DNA of 64,000 bases from Pelecanus crispus (GCF_030463565.1 NC_134676.1:1784001-1848000); one strand, 5' to 3'. Shown: positions 1-13,985, numbered from the stretch's first letter. Notes: a model not told the origin generated them from the sequence alone. A program made the numbers and translations.

Positions 1-1811
1 CCTCTCGCTGCAGCCGTCCGCTCCACGCCCAGGCTCATCACTGCTCTAAAGCTATGGTTGAATTGCACAGGCAGAAGCAAGGACTGAATTTGGACACGAG
101 GCTGCACGGGCTCACGGTGTTCCCAGCAGCGTTTCGACACCACTGAGCAAATACTGAATTTTACACCTAACTTGAAGCAGACGCGCGGTCCCCTTGGCCT
201 GGGATGCTTAAGCATAGGGACAGGATCACTTAGCGCCTGCCGGCTGTGTTATATGGTCATGTCGTTTTGATGTCCTGCTAGAACATCCTATTTAGGTGTT
301 CCTTGAAATGATTCACGCCTTGAAACGCCATACGATCCAAAAAACTCCCACCGCAAATGAGGAATAGTGTTGAGAAAGGGGTATTTATGTCCTCACCTGA
401 GCCACAGAGGATGAATGCAAACAGAGCAGTAACAACCAATAAAACTGCGAACGTAGGTAATTTGTATCGTCAAAGCTTTTTACAAAGAAAATTACGCCTG
501 ACAGCATGCAGGAGTAAAATTCGTGCCCCAATATTTGATGGAACAAATGTCTGTCTAAACAGAGGAAGTATGTAAAAAAAATTCAAATCCCCACTGCACG
601 TGGGTGTGTTTCTGCAAGACTTGAAATTTGGTGGCAAAAAGACTTGCTAATAGTTCCAGCAGGCTTTTAAAAACCCAGTTCATAAATTACTGACACAACT
701 GCTAGAGTTTCACCGAAATCTACGTGGCTTGTGGACACTCAGATTCTCTGAAGAATTAAATCACTCAAATATTTTGTGTGCAAAAAAAAAAAGAAAAAAA
801 GAAGGGATCAGATCAGTGGAGGAATCACAGCTCTTTAAGACTAGCCCTGGCAGGAGGGTGATTAATGAAAGCAGGGTGGAGGAGAGGGTGCTGCAATGGT
901 TGACTTTGCTCTCTTACGGCAATAAATCAGGTGCTTTAAAAATGATGAACCCTGGAGGTTCTGTGGTATAGGAAAAGACTCTGTGATGGTAAATTTAGTA
1001 AAGAGAGTCTGAGAAGAGTTTCAGAATGGCTCTCCCCATTTCTTAATTTTAATTACATTAACACACTATTAATTAAAAAAACACCCTGTAATAATTTGCA
1101 AAATTAATCTCTCAGTAGCTCTTTGTTTCTTTTAAAATCTTTGAGAAGATTTTAAATCCCCAAACCTGAACTCGGCTGTTTCTACCCAAGATATCCCTGT
1201 TCCTTTCGACGAGTAGACAAAGGGTTGCAAAAAGAACCAAGCTGTACAAATTAACCTCAGCAACACGACAAATAGGTGGGGGCAGGCCCGCTTCGCCCCC
1301 TCTGTCACCCCTCTGCCTCCTCATCCTCGCCGGGGACAAGGGGAAGGGACACAGTTACACCCTCTGCCAAGAGTGACCCCAAACCGCCGCAGAGCGGGAA
1401 TACACGCAGGTTTTAGCCCGCGCTTCGAGGGATGCTGCCGCGTTATCCCCGGGAGATGCGTGCATCCTGGCCAGCTTGGTGCTCAGCTGCAAAACATTCC
1501 CGAGGCTCTCGGGAAGCTGCTGGGCACCCTTGGAGCCCTCCTGGCTGCAGCCCGGCTCGCCCTGGGTGGCATCACCCATGGGAGGCAGAAAAAAGGAAAC
1601 GAAGCGCCATAGATTTATTCCAGTGGAGACCAAGCTGGGCAGGCGGCGGCTTCCTGCTGCTCCACGGTGCTTTCGGCTCCGCGCTGGCGCCTGGTAGGAG
1701 ATGCTGAAGGGGTGGCACAGACTGGGGACCTGCCGTGGGTTCAGGTGCCCATTCCCACTGTGGCTGCTTGATACCGATGGGGACATTGGGTTCCACTCAT
1801 GAAAATGGAGA

Positions 1812-1844
<33 letters not shown>

Positions 1845-2037
1845 AAAAGATCCTGGGGAAGCCAGGTCTTTCTCCTCATTTTGGGGGAGACTCCTGGGAC
1901 TCAGGAGTCCTACAGAGCCCTTGGCAAAGACCAAGTTTAATTTTGGGCTGCAGGGGTCCCTCCTGGCTTCCCCGGACGCTGGGCACCACGCGGGTACCCT
2001 GATGCACATGCAGCCCAGAGGCACAGGTGAGGGGGCA
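1..2037. other. Intergenic, no gene seen
   Basis: No open frame here resembles a known protein, and I see no splice-flanked conserved exon. The stretch from about 1300 to 2000 is GC-rich and gives several overlapping chance frames. A short (AT)n run followed by a T tract lies at 1811-1845. Nothing else is recognised. Confidence 0.6.
1811..1845. repeat. (AT)n plus poly-T microsatellite
   Basis: About nine AT dinucleotides run straight into about 17 T residues. This is simple sequence read directly; the short frames crossing it are chance. Confidence 0.9.
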
Positions 2038-2135
2038 GAGCAGGGTCAGCCCCCACTGCTGGGGAACAAAGCCAGCACTGATAACCAGGGTCACACCTGC
2101 ACAGAGAGCAGGGTGCATCTCGGTGCCCGTCCGTT
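2038..2135. repeat. Duplicated flank, copy 1 (partner 21040-21133)
   Basis: About 95 bases beside a CR1 3' end recur almost unchanged at 21040-21133, again beside a CR1 in the same orientation. Shared strings include CACACCTGCACAGAGAGCAG and GGGTGCATCTCGGTGCCCG. The block lies outside the CR1 octamer tail, so it is not ordinary CR1 sequence. See the findings. Confidence 0.8.
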
Positions 2136-2876
2136 CATAGAATCATCGAATCGTTTAGGTTGGAAAAGACCTTCAGGATCATCCAGTCCAACCATTAACC
2201 TAACACTGCCAAGTCCACCACTAAACCAATTAAGGATGGAGTAATAATTAATTTCATGTTTCCTGGCTTGGTGGCTGGATTAGTTTTTAATGGAAGTAAA
2301 ACTAGGAATCATTCAGGTTGGAAAGGCCCTCTAAGATCATCAGCCCAACCATCAACCCAACACCACCATGCCCACTAAACCATGTCCCCAAGTGCCACCT
2401 CTGCCCATTTTTTGAACCCCTCCAGGGATGAGGACTCCCCCACCTCTCTGGGCAGCCTGGTCCAATGCTTGACCACCCTTTCCGTGAAGAAATTTTTCCT
2501 AATTTCCAATCTAAACCTCCCCTGGCGCACCTTGAGCCCATTTCCTCTCGTCCTATCACTAACTACGTGGGAGAAGAGACCAACACCCCCTCCCTGCCCC
2601 CTCCTGTCAGGCAGTTGTAGAGAGCGATCAGGTCTCCCCTCAGCCTCCTCTTCTCCAGGCTGAACACCCCCAGCTCCCTCAGCCGCTCCCCACCAGCCCT
2701 GTGCTCCAGACCCTGCCCCAGCTCCGCTGCCCTTCTCCGGACACGCTCCAGCACCCCAATGTCCTTCTTGTGCTGAGGGGCCCAAAACTGGACACAGCAT
2801 TCCAGGTGCGGCCTCACCAGCGCCAAGTACAGGGGCACAATCACCTCCCTGCTCCTGCTGGCCACACTATTCCCGA
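2136..2876 (-). mobile_element. CR1 LINE fragment, long-tail form
   Basis: A 5'-truncated CR1 retrotransposon. The minus strand ends in the typical CCAACCTAAACGATTC tail and encodes the C-terminal part of ORF2: [19 protein letters not shown] followed by the [20 protein letters not shown] block, which is conserved in avian CR1. The 3' end carries two tail-like segments separated by a linker of about 75 bases. It is truncated well short of the reverse-transcriptase catalytic core and cannot be active. Confidence 0.93.
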
Positions 2877-5800
2877 TACAAAAATCAATAATTTAATAAA
2901 TACATGGAAAGGGAGAGTGAGGGTGCACGTATTCACATTGCAGACATGACAAACTGCAGTTGTGCAGCATCCAGCCCCAGCCAACAGAGACACCGCCTCA
3001 CCCAGTGCCCCATCAGCGGGGCCATATGGGAAATAGGAAACACTGGGAATGCAGGGCTTGTGGTGGAAAAATCTGCTGCTTACACTTTTGCTATTGGAAG
3101 GAAAATGTAGTGCAAGCATGCTCCAGCACTGACCCAGCGCTGGCGTTTTTGCAATCAGCTGATACATTTACGTGGAATTTGTTGGCCTGAATTCCAAATA
3201 GACCGAGTTGTGCTCCTCAAATGACTTTAATTACTCCAAGTTAATAAGCCTTATCCTTTTTTATCATTAACAGAGAAGTTTTGTGTCTGAATGAATGGTT
3301 TCCTAAGTAAAATTCACCGTGCTCCCCTGGGGCTGGAAATACAGTTGTGTGTGTAATCGTAGGCGACTGACTCGCTACCTCTGCTCGGAGGTGTGAAGCT
3401 GAGGTTTGCTTTCTGCTTCTTTATAGAAAAACTTAGTTCTTTTGAGGGGAAACACCAACTGTCCAGGCTTGGGTTAAAAGCGGCAAGGACTGCATGCTGC
3501 CTTCCTGCAGTGGTGACCAACAAGCCTGAGGAACCATCTCCCGCCTGGACAGTCCAGTCCAATTCTCTTTATTTTTTGAGATTGAATGAAAAAAATTATG
3601 CTAGTTCCCCAATTCCCCTTCCAATTCAGTTATAAGTGGCAGAAAAAGACAGGCTTAAATAAATCCCGCTCCTGCAGGTTTAGTAAGAGCCCCCCAAGAA
3701 GAGGAGGCATCAGGTCAAGATGCCGCGGGGGATGCCGGCACCCTTGGCACCAGTGCTGCTGCACTGTGCTTTGCAGAGGGCGGTGACAGAGAAAATAAGT
3801 TCTGAAATTCATGACAAAATTGCGATTCAGAATCACATTCACTAGTGTAGGAGAAAGACACTATTTAAAAATGATCGCGTACGTCAGATATGCTCATTTT
3901 TTTCCTGATGCGTCTGGAGGAGTCTGATAATGTAATTTACCTTACTGCTTCTGTCTTACACAGCAGAGAGCTACGGGCTAATTTAAATTAGAATCGGCTT
4001 CTGAACATCGTCTGGAGTTTAAAAACATGCATATATACTTTTTTTTTTTTGCCAGTTGCTGACTGTAAGTCACAAACTGCACAGAAGGACGTTGAGGGCG
4101 GCAGAAGGGCGCAGGAAGCTGCCGCAGGCGTACAGGGAGGGCTGGCAGCAGCCCCACGGCTCAGCCTCGACGTTTCGGCTCGGATCTCCCTACCGAGCTA
4201 CCCCCGGCCGGGTCCCGGCCCCGGGGATCCCTGCACTGGGTATCCCGCTGACTCCACGGCCCAAATCAGCAACACGTGCGCACACAAAGCCGTTCACATC
4301 CCCGGCACGGGGTTTCTGGAAGCAACTATGGAATAATAGGTGCTGGCTGGGGCGAGTGAGTGACACGGGCAGGAACACAACCAGCGGACCACCTAGAGCC
4401 CAATAAACGCCCTGCACAGCCCACCCAGCGCATCCCTCAGCCCCGCAAATGTCCACTCTATCTCCTAGAATAACATTTTTAACGTAAGAAAGAGACATTT
4501 GAAACTGCTTCTTACATGGCAGAACACAAACAAAGGTTAAACATCATAAATCACCGAGTCAATTTTAATCGAATGTTTCCCTGTTTCTCTTTCTCAGATA
4601 AAAAACTTCATATTAATCCAAACTAATAAGCAAAGTATTAAAGCATACCATTAGGAAAGAAAATGAATCAACTTACCGGCGATCTAGCTCAAGTTTAATC
4701 CTTCTGCTGCCTTCTGCTGGTTTCCAACTTCTAAGCAATAATTTATTCCTGCTATATAAAATATTAAAGCCAGTGCCTGCAGCATTGCACTATTTTTCAA
4801 GGTCTTGAATGTACCATTTCCTAATTCCTGCCCGGTTACTAATTTCAGCAGACTCTCATTAAATTGCGTCCCGCTAGCGCTGCTCACCCTCGGCAGCGGG
4901 CAGGCACAAACCACCCAATTTATGGCATCTGGGCTTAGACAAGGAAGCAGGGAAGGGAGCGGGACGTGCCTGCCGCCCACGCCGCGCATACAGCTGGAGC
5001 TGCTGGCAAGGCGTTGGCATGCAGAGCCGCGGGGCAGCTGGGAGATTGCCGCACTCGTGTTCCCTCCGCGCCGGAGCTCCTGTGCAGGCACTTTCCCTTT
5101 CTTGCAAGGAAATACAGCCTACGACAGCAGACGATGGTTTCCCTGAAAGGGCAGGATACAGCTTGTCAGAGGCGTCTCAGGAGATGCATTTTAATGCTGT
5201 GTCAGTGCATCAGATGTTGCTGCTAATTTCTTCTTTCAAGTGGCTAAGTGAGAAATTTTGCTTAGGGGAGAGAAGAGTTAAACAGGCTCTAGCATCTTCA
5301 CATCTCCCCTTATGAAGATATAGCAAACCCTGCTGTGAATTTCTGCCAGAAGGATTTTAAACCCTGCGTGAGAGAAGGAGGTGGGGGGAAAAAAAAAATC
5401 TCCTTTCTTCCCCAGGTTCATCTATGTGCTGTTCTCCGGCAGCAGCCGGGTATCAGGCAGCAGGAAGGATGCAGAGCCCCAGGGAGCCGACGGAGAGGCT
5501 GGGGGAGCTGGGTGCCGCTCCCAAGCCTGTCTCTGGGTGCCACGCTGGGTTGAATAAAGCAGATTTTGGGGCAGGGGCCGAAGCCGAGTTTGCCTTTGCC
5601 CCGGGAGGACGCTGGCTCCCACGCCCTTTCTGCAGCCAGGGCATCTCGTGTATTGCAAACATTGGATTTGCCCCAAATTTGCCATTTCTTTCTCTTAAGC
5701 ACACAGGGCACGGTGGTGCCCCTTGTTTGATGCCCTTCTCCTTAACCAGGCGTTTTGCCTCTCACCTCCGGGACGCATTTTTGCCCAGGCTCCGCTACGG

Positions 5801-8699
5801 TGGGTCCACCCTCCTGCAGCGTGTTTCTTCCCACGGGCACGCAGGGGGAGCGGGAGAGTTTAAAGGCAATTTTAACTGCAAACAAAATGTCACTGGATTG
5901 AGCAGGTGGGGCGGATCTGGCTTCCCGTTATAGCACCGTGACGTGAGAGCATCTTCCACCAAAATAGGGAGAACTGGTACAAAAATAACCTTTTCATTCT
6001 TTTCTTTAGAAAAGGGATGTCGCTGATGCCAGCGCGCCCTAAAATAACCACTCATTTGTCGGATGAGAGGATTCAGCGATATCCCAAGAAACAATCTGAC
6101 GAGGGAGTCGGATGGATGGAGCTGGAGACCAGCTTCTTGCGCGAGCTCCCGCCAAGAGCTGCAGCGGGCTCCCGAGAACCCAAAGCCGATGTCCCAAATG
6201 CACCGGGGGAGGGAAGAGCCGAGCGTTAGGGACTCGCTGCGGATGTGCAAGGCTCCGGATACTTTTTGCTTTATCATATTCCAGTCTTCAGAGAAGCGTG
6301 TTTTCCTGAGCGCTTCATCTGGCACAATCTAGACTTCCCCCAAGATATCTTGAGGGAAAGATGCAATCTGCTTCTCCCTGGCATCTATTTGCTTCTGTAA
6401 ACTCCAAGGCATAACAGTCATCAAATTTCTGTTAGCAGTGCCTTTTGTTTCTGTCAATGAAAAATTAATCTCAAAGGGAATGTCTTTTTCTCCAACTGCT
6501 TGTTTTTTATTTAGTAAAATGCCTTAGAGCCATAATTCTGCATGCTTAAAATTTTCCACTCGTTAGCTCCCACCCCACTTCCTCAACTCACGTTACAGCC
6601 ACGATTGCCAGAACAGAATATTCAAAACTCAGCAGTGTTTTTGGCATTATCAATAAACAGAGGCAGCTTCTGAAGAACACAGAAGGAAGCAGGCATCCAG
6701 GTGATGGATGAGGCACAGGTCAAGGAGGTCTGCATCCCGCCAAGCGCAGGCGTTTCACCTATGCCGTACAAACCTGGGGGCTCCACCCTGGCAGCTTGCA
6801 GGCATCTCACCAGCACTAACAAACTTATTTTACCTGCCATTACTTATTGACAGAGGGTGTCCCAACCTGCCACCGGCAGAGCTGGCTGCAATCGCCCTCC
6901 CTTGCCCTGCACTCACCTGCAGCTCGCCAGCAGCTTCTGGGACCTTCTCGCGTCCATCTCGAGTCGCGCAGCCTTCGCTTTCAACGGCAAACTCCACTGC
7001 TCGTCGTTCACATGACTTCTAAATAGTCTTAGGATTTACGTCTGAATATTTTTACCTATCGAACCAAAAGACTGCGTTTCAGTGAGAGGTGCTCGTCTCC
7101 CAACAGCCCTCCTTTTCCCCACGGCGAGCGTGCTGTAGCTGACAGCCTCACACGGTTATTTATTTTCAATGAAAAGGATCCCTTTAATTAGCCAATTCAC
7201 AAGAAAGAGGATCTCACGTGGCATCTCTTAGGGACTTTCTGACATTTCTTGAGGATTAGCAGCACCTTAATTATTTAAAACCTGCCATTTACTCTGTGTC
7301 CTACATCTCCCGAGTCAATTAAAACACACAGAAATGTCGACAAGGGCATTTCAAACTACTGCTGCGCATCGAGTCACCGAGGACGATCACAGAGAAGCTT
7401 TCTGAACCAAACTAGAATATATATTGGTATACTGTAGTATCAGAGAATTGCATTAAGGAGGGTGGAAAGGGCGCTGGGAGAACATCTGTCCGGTTCTGCC
7501 TCCATCTAGGATGGGTGTAGGTACATCCCACCAGACAGATGTTCTTAAAATAAACCAGCCCAAATTTCCAGCCTGGGCCGTAGGAGACCTCCCGACAGCC
7601 AGCATCCCTAGTCTGAGAGCAAAGATCAGCTTCTCCGGAGGGAGCAGGCAGATGGAGCTGGAGAGCAGGAGAGCAGATCACAAAGCAACCAGCTTTCGGT
7701 AGAGGAGGAGAGCTACAGCTTGCTGCCTGCTTGTTTGATCTGCATTTAAACCAGCAAAAAACCTTCAAAATCATTTTCTGAGTAAGCAGCTGCCCGAGGG
7801 CAGTGTGCAGCTATTACCCGCCGAGCAGTTTGAATAATACACGCGTTCAAGAACATCGCAGTGTTTTACCTATTTCTACGTGAGAGAAAGGAAAGACCTG
7901 GGGAAACCCTGTAAACACTAACACAGCCTCCACTCCCTAATGCAAGGATAACCATCAAGCACACAGGCCCGCCAGCTTAATTTAAGGGAGGGGAAAATTT
8001 ACTTTTTTTTTTCTTTTTTTTTTTAATTTTTTAAATAATTTCCAGCATCAGGAAACTCTCGAATGGGTTCCCTAGGAAGGCTTGGGCAGCTTGGGGATAC
8101 CTACCAACATTTTTGGGCAAACATCATAAAGCAGCCTCACGTACGTCAGTACCCAGAGCCCTTGCGGTGCCGGCTCCAAGACAGCACTGAAGATCACCCG
8201 GGGACACCCGCTGCCACTCGCCTACGGCTAATTCAGCGGTTCAGCCCCGCTGCACAGCGTGCGCCTTCAGAAGTACCTTCTGGTCCTCTGGAAACAGCCA
8301 TACGGAAATTATTTCCCCGGAGAATCTTTATTTTGCTTCCTATCACTGCAAATTTGGTCTATAACTTGTGCAGAGCTAGTGCACACAGGACATCTACTCC
8401 AGACCTATCCTTTTTTTGCATTTGAAGCATAAAACCTTTAAAATTAAATTTTGATTAGCAAAGTATATGGTGGAGAACAATCCCACAATGAGGAATGAGG
8501 TCCGTGATGTGACCTGTGGGCATTTTACATTTCCCAGCCTTCACACCGGGGTCACACAAGGAGCTAGATCAGAAAAAAACCCTGATCCGTCCCAGATTTC
8601 ACTTGGGGATGTGCAGTGCAACGTTCTAATCACCAGCACAGGGCAAATTCGATTGTAAGTTTGAAAACCACCTTTACAGCAGAAATTCAGTAAGTGCTG
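2877..8699. other. Intergenic, no gene seen
   Basis: About 5.8 kb between two CR1 copies. Short frames occur on both strands, but none carries a recognisable domain or a convincing exon with splice sites. A GC-rich patch at 4100-4270 and mixed sequence at 4880-5950 give overlapping frames typical of high GC. A T-rich tract lies at 8003-8024. Regulatory elements could be present but cannot be read without alignment. Confidence 0.5.
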
Positions 8700-9099
8700 T
8701 GAGATGTTTAGATTGGATATTGGGAGAAATTTCTTTACGGGAAGAGTGGTCAACCATTGGAACAGGCTGCCCAGAGAGGTGGGGGAGTCCCCATCCCTGG
8801 AGGGGTTCAAAAAATGGGCAGAGGTGGCACTTGGGGACATGGTTTAGTGGGCATGGGGGTGTTGGGCTGATGGTTGGGCTGATGATCTTACAGGTCCTTT
8901 CCAACCTTAGTGATTCCTAGTTTTACTTCCATTAAAAACTGATCCAGCCACCAAGCTAGGAAACATGAAATTAATTATTACTCTCCCCTTAATTGTTTTA
9001 GTGATGGACTTGGCAGTGTTGGGTTAATGGTTGGACTGGATGACCTTGAAGGTCTTTTCCAACCTAAATGATTCCATGATTCTGTGATTCTATTCTATG
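8700..9099 (+). mobile_element. CR1 LINE fragment, long-tail form
   Basis: Starts in the CR1 segment equivalent to GATTGGATATTGGGAGAAAT and ends in ATTCTATTCTATG after two successive tail segments, one ending near 8920 and one near 9099. Between them lies the linker with ACTTCCATTAAAAACTGATC. It is 5'-truncated and keeps only the last codons of ORF2 and the 3' UTR. Confidence 0.93.
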
Positions 9100-10183
9100 T
9101 TCCCCCACGCCCAGGGTGAAGCTGCCCCCGGGCACCCCCCGCTGCTCCCCAACACCCGCGCTGGCACAGCAGCGGAGCAGTCAGGTCTCTGTAAATAAAT
9201 TACATCCATTTAATTCTCTCTCTCATTCCCAACCCTGTCTTGCTTGGTCTCACTGGCAAACGCCGAGGATGAGTTTTACTGAGCAGCGCAAAAGTCACTT
9301 CACAGCAGACTTAAGAGCGCTGTGGTCTCACGTAACCTTTTCCTCAAATGCACATTAATAATTGATTCCATCCTCTCTCACAGGCTGTTCAGCATTCATT
9401 TCAATATTGATTTTCCCTCTTCTCCCAGCTCTTCCCAGTACGCTCCCATGCCTTCCCATCCCTGGCCATTCGCACCCGGCCCGCAGCCACTCTCATTGAT
9501 CTCCCCTGCTCCACTTGGGATGTGAAGCCAGCTAATCAAATCTGTCTCAGGCTTTTATTGCGCTTATTATGCCTTTATTACCCCCAAACTACCTCTTCTC
9601 TGCCCACTCAAAACCTGCTGCCCCGGCTTGCAGGCGGGCGTGCTGCATTGCGTGAGCAGCGAGCAGCCCGATAATCCCAGCGTTCCTGGGCTGGCAGGTC
9701 GGGACACGCGGCAGAGACTCTTGGCTTCTTCACGGGCAAGCCTGCCCCGTACGAGCTCATTAAATGCAAGGCATTAATTGAGGAGCGCCATTTCCCCAGC
9801 CGAACGATGATGCCGCAGCGCGTAATTGCAATTGGTATTAGATGAGAGGGCCGTGTCGCGACGAGGAGGGTTTTTAGCATTTGATCGCGTTGTAAAGGTG
9901 GTGTGGGGAAGCGGCTGTGCCTCGATCCGCAAGAACTTGTTAAATCCTGGCTTCACAGCTTTTTCCCCCTCCCTCTCAGACTCGTGGCATGCCTCTTCAA
10001 TTTCCTGACCCTCTCTTCTGCACAACAAATTAAGGGAGTGTAATTATTTTGCCTTAATATACAGGATTACGAGGATTAATTAGGTATCTTAATATAATGT
10101 ACCCACAACAGGCTCTAGCCTACCTTTGCGGTTTTCTAGGCGTTAGAGGAACGTATAAGGGAAAAAAAAAGAAGTAGGCATGA
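9100..10183. other. Intergenic, no gene seen
   Basis: Mixed-composition sequence between two CR1 fragments. No domain, RNA gene or convincing exon was recognised. Confidence 0.5.
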
Positions 10184-10511
10184 TCATAGAATCATTGAAT
10201 CATAGAATCATAGAATCGTTTAGGTTGGAAAAGCCCTTTAAGATCATCCAGTCCAACCATTAACCTACACTACCAAGTCCACACTAAACCAATCAAGGGT
10301 AGACTGCACTAAACCATGTCCCAAAGTGCCACCTCTGCCCGTTTTTTGAACACTTCCAGGGATGGGGACTCCCCCACCTCTCTGGGCAGCCTGGTCCAAT
10401 GCTTGACCACCCTTTCTGTGAAGAAATTTTTCCTAATATCCAACCTAAACCTCCCCTGGCGCAGCTTGAGCCCATTTCCTCTCGTCCTATCACTAACCAC
10501 ATGGGAGAAGA
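10184..10511 (-). mobile_element. CR1 LINE fragment, short-tail form
   Basis: On the plus strand it opens with three imperfect ATAGAATC octamers and GTTTAGGTTGGAAAAGCCC, the reverse complement of a CR1 3' end. It runs to the end of ORF2 (read on minus) and stops at 10511. It lacks the extra internal tail segment that the long-tail copies carry. Confidence 0.93.
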
Positions 10512-13303
10512 TGATGCTACAGTGCTTGTAATCTCAAGAACAGAGAAGTTACTCTGAGAAACGTTAGGATTTCTTGCTTTTTGTCTTTTTTTTTTTGTTT
10601 TATTGGGTGGGAGGACACAAGTGTATATTGTTTATATTTTCAAAATTAGGGCAAAAGTGGTTGTGATTCGGTGACGGCGGCTGAGGATGCTCGGGGCCAC
10701 ATCCTGGCCCCCGGGCGCAGCCCCACCACACACGGTTGCAGGGAGGAAGAGCAGCAAGCTGCAACTTCTCCTTTTAATGAGAGAGGATCAGGCCGGATCG
10801 CAGTGAAAAGTGGCAAGTCTGGCCTTGTGCAGAAGTGAAAAACCTCGTCCCAAATAGCAGCTGTTCCTCGAGAGAAGAAACTCCAGTGTCCCAGTACAGT
10901 TGTGCTGGCATTCTGCACCACTGAAATATTAAACTTCCTTACACTCGGACAGGCAATTAACTCCGTGTGATTTTTTTTTCTTGGGAAAAAAACCACAGAA
11001 GCAGAGCTTTAAACCCGTCCTTACCGAGCGCTGCACAGACCGACCGCTTGATGAGCGATGAGCCCAGGGTCCCTTTCCTCTCCTTTCTGCCCCTGTTTTA
11101 GTGGTAAGTGTAGGGAATGTGTTAAGTGTGAAGGAAATAGGGATCAAGGCTTATGTCTGAGCCCTGTTGCTCAAAGCAAATAATTTACAGACTTTCCAGA
11201 TCTAAAAGGTAGGAAAAAAAATTACTAGATTTATCTAACCTGATTGCTTGCGTCGCACATCTAACAGATTTGTCTTCCAGGCAGCCCTTAGCTGTGTACG
11301 AGCCTGAGTCGGGTTAAAGGAAAGCTTTAGGACAGCCCCCTCCACCCGGCTTCGTTTAAAGCTATTAATAATTTTGAGAGTTTTCCAAAAGGTTACCCAA
11401 GCTCGCTGCCGCGCACAAACAGCAGCAACACCTCATTTTTAACGTGCGCATTTAAACTCTTCGCGTCTCGCTCTCCAAAGCGTTTCAGCCGCGCAGTTTA
11501 TTTATTTATCTACTTATTTAATTTTTTTATTTATATATTTATTTATTTATATGAATGTATTTATTTGTATATCTCCCCAGCCCCGGCGGAGGACAGTGTG
11601 GTACTGCGCTGCCAGGGGCGTCCTCTGCCCCGGGGATGCCGTGCTGGTGCCGTGGCCGCCGCGGGCAGGAGGGGGTGGTCGCCTTGGGATGGGTCAGCGG
11701 AGCAGAGAAGCCCTGCTCGCAGGGCGCGTGTGTCCCAGCGCTCATCTGGAGTTTTTAACTGTATCAGCTGACCCGATTAAAAAAAAAAAGAAAAAAAAAA
11801 TTCTTATAAAACAGCTTCTTCCTCCTATTCTTAGCCCATCCCGGTCACCGTGACACCACGCTGCGCCCACAAGCAGCGCTTGCATCCCTCCTTCTCCTGG
11901 CCACCATCATCCCTGGGTCTTTTTAGCGAGAAATTCAGCAGAAAGGTTTCCAGGCATAATTAACTACTTAACACCGTGCCCAGGGCAGGCTGAAGGCAAA
12001 AACGCACAGCTAAAGACAGCGTGTTTTCCGCTGCTTGGTCACCTCTCGCTCCCCGCAGCCCTACGGACGGTGCCTTTTCTGCGGCTGATTTAGGGTTTAT
12101 CTGCATTTCACCCCTGTGGCTGGGGCTGCGTGCGTGCTCCTGCCAGGCGCTGGGCTGCACCACCGGCACCTCGACTCTGTTCACAATAAGGGCGAAAATA
12201 GGCGACAGAGCGAAACAGTGCGTGGTCGCTGGGTAATTACTGTATTATAGATTAATTGTCGTAATTCATGCAAGATGAACGAATGGAAGAACACGACAGA
12301 TGTTGCAGGTGATGCTGGAAGCAGCGGCTGGACTTCACGGCAGCCCCCGTGGCCAGAACAGCAGCACTCACTTGTTTTAATGAACAGCTAAGGCAAAAAG
12401 TCGCTTAAATCAAGGTGCCCACCTACGAGAGAGGCTGAGAAAGAGCGAGATGGGAGAGAAGCTCGTGCGGAACCGAAGCGTACAGGAAATCATTTATTTT
12501 AGATGAGATTAAATCAAGGTGGTAATGTCACAGTACTGCGTGTCACCCCTTGCAGCATCTTCCGCCAGCGTACGCGGGGACGGCCTTTGGCTGTGCAACA
12601 AGAGCACCCAAACCAAGACGCCGCTGATGACGCCGCAGCACGCAGCCCCCGCTTTGCAATATCCGAAATGAATGCACCCCGACGGCGTGGGTTTCCGCGC
12701 TTCTCCTTTTTTAAGCCCCTCCACCATCAGGGATGGCGTTTTGGGAAGGCTTTCCCCATGTGAGGGCACCAGCTGGGACCTGACCAGCTTTGAGAGCCCC
12801 GCCGCGAGGTTAAAGCGCACCGGCAGCACGTCCGCAGTGCTGGGATAGATTTGTGCTGCGGAGCACAAGGTGGAAATAAATAGGCACAGCCAAAGGAAGA
12901 GCAACCTGTGCTTCAGAGAGGAGCCTCCTCCTCAAAGCAGGAGGATGAACCTCAACGCAGACCTGTTCAGATGTGCCAAACCGCACAAGGCAAAACCAGA
13001 TAGCGTGATTCTCTAAAATAATTACTAAGGAGGCAGGAATAAGGAATGATGGATTTCTGCCTCAGGAACGGAGGCAGGCAACAGCCCGGGGCGCTGCTGG
13101 AGGGGATGGCGGCACCAAGGAGCCCCGGCAGCACCACACTGGTAAATTCAGTAGAAGAAAGCCTTCAGCCATCCTGAACCCCCAGCCACGAGCACCCCTT
13201 CATCATCACCCCGTGCGTACAGGGTACGCTACACACAGCAGCTCTGCCTTCTCCTTCCTAAAAGTCTGGCTGTGCCAAGAAAAGCTTGAGTTCGCTGCAG
13301 CAG
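10512..13303. other. Intergenic, no gene seen
   Basis: No protein domain or RNA gene was recognised. It contains an ATTT-rich tract at 11498-11575 and an A-rich tract near 11780-11800. GC-rich frames at 11550-11850 and 12500-12900 look like chance frames. Confidence 0.5.
11498..11575. repeat. (ATTT)n-rich low-complexity tract
   Basis: About 78 bases made mostly of degenerate ATTT/TTTA units; simple-sequence DNA read directly. Confidence 0.85.
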
Positions 13304-13731
13304 TCATAGAATCATAGAATCATAGAATCGTTTAGGTTGGAAAAGCCCTTTAAGATCATCCAGTCCAACCATTAACCTACACTACCAAGTCCACACTAAG
13401 CCAATCAAGGGCAGACCAGACTGAACCATGTCCCCAGGTGCCACCTCTGCCCATTTTTTGAACACTTCCAGGGATGGGGACTCCCCCACCTCTCTGGGCA
13501 GCCTGGTCCAATGCTTGACCACCCTTTCCGTCAAGAAATTTTTCCTAATTTCCAACCTAAACCTCCCCTGGTGCAGCTTGAGCCCATTTCCTCTCGTCCT
13601 ATCACTAACTACATGGGAGCAGAGCCCAACACCCCCTCCCTGCCCCCTCCTTTCAGGCAGTTGTAGAGAGCGATGAGGTCTCCCCTCAGCCTCCTCTTCT
13701 CCAGGCTGAACACCCCCAGCTCCCTCAGCCA
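13304..13731 (-). mobile_element. CR1 LINE fragment, short-tail form
   Basis: Three octamer units on the plus strand (ATAGAATC type) mark the 3' end of a minus-strand CR1. The body continues through the 3' UTR into the last part of ORF2 (ending with the GVFSLEKR-type block) and is 5'-truncated at about 13731. It is nearly identical in layout to the copies at 10184 and 18742. Confidence 0.93.
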
Positions 13732-13923
13732 GTCTCCTGGCTTCACACACAAACAAGAAAAAAATTAACCCCCCCATGCATTAATTTCATGTGAAAATTC
13801 CTCAACGCTCAATTCCTTTTGTTTTCCTACCAAAATGTGCTTTAGTTATCTATTGAAGAAAAGAAAAAGTTTCCCAGCTACAGAAGTTTGATGATCCTCA
13901 CTGCATCGCTCCCTCTGGATTTA

Positions 13924-13985
13924 ATATTCTTCTTTTCTTTTATTCTTCTTTATTCTTTTCTTTATTCTTCTATTCTATTCTTTTA
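13924..13985. repeat. Pyrimidine-rich (TTCTTT)n tract
   Basis: A degenerate run of TTCTT, TATTC and CTTTT units over about 60 bases. It is close to the downstream solo LTR but outside its target duplication. Confidence 0.8.

Noticed and set aside
1355-2244. Overlapping long frames on both strands
   Set aside because: GC-rich DNA gives long chance frames, and they run through the AT/poly-T microsatellite and into a CR1.
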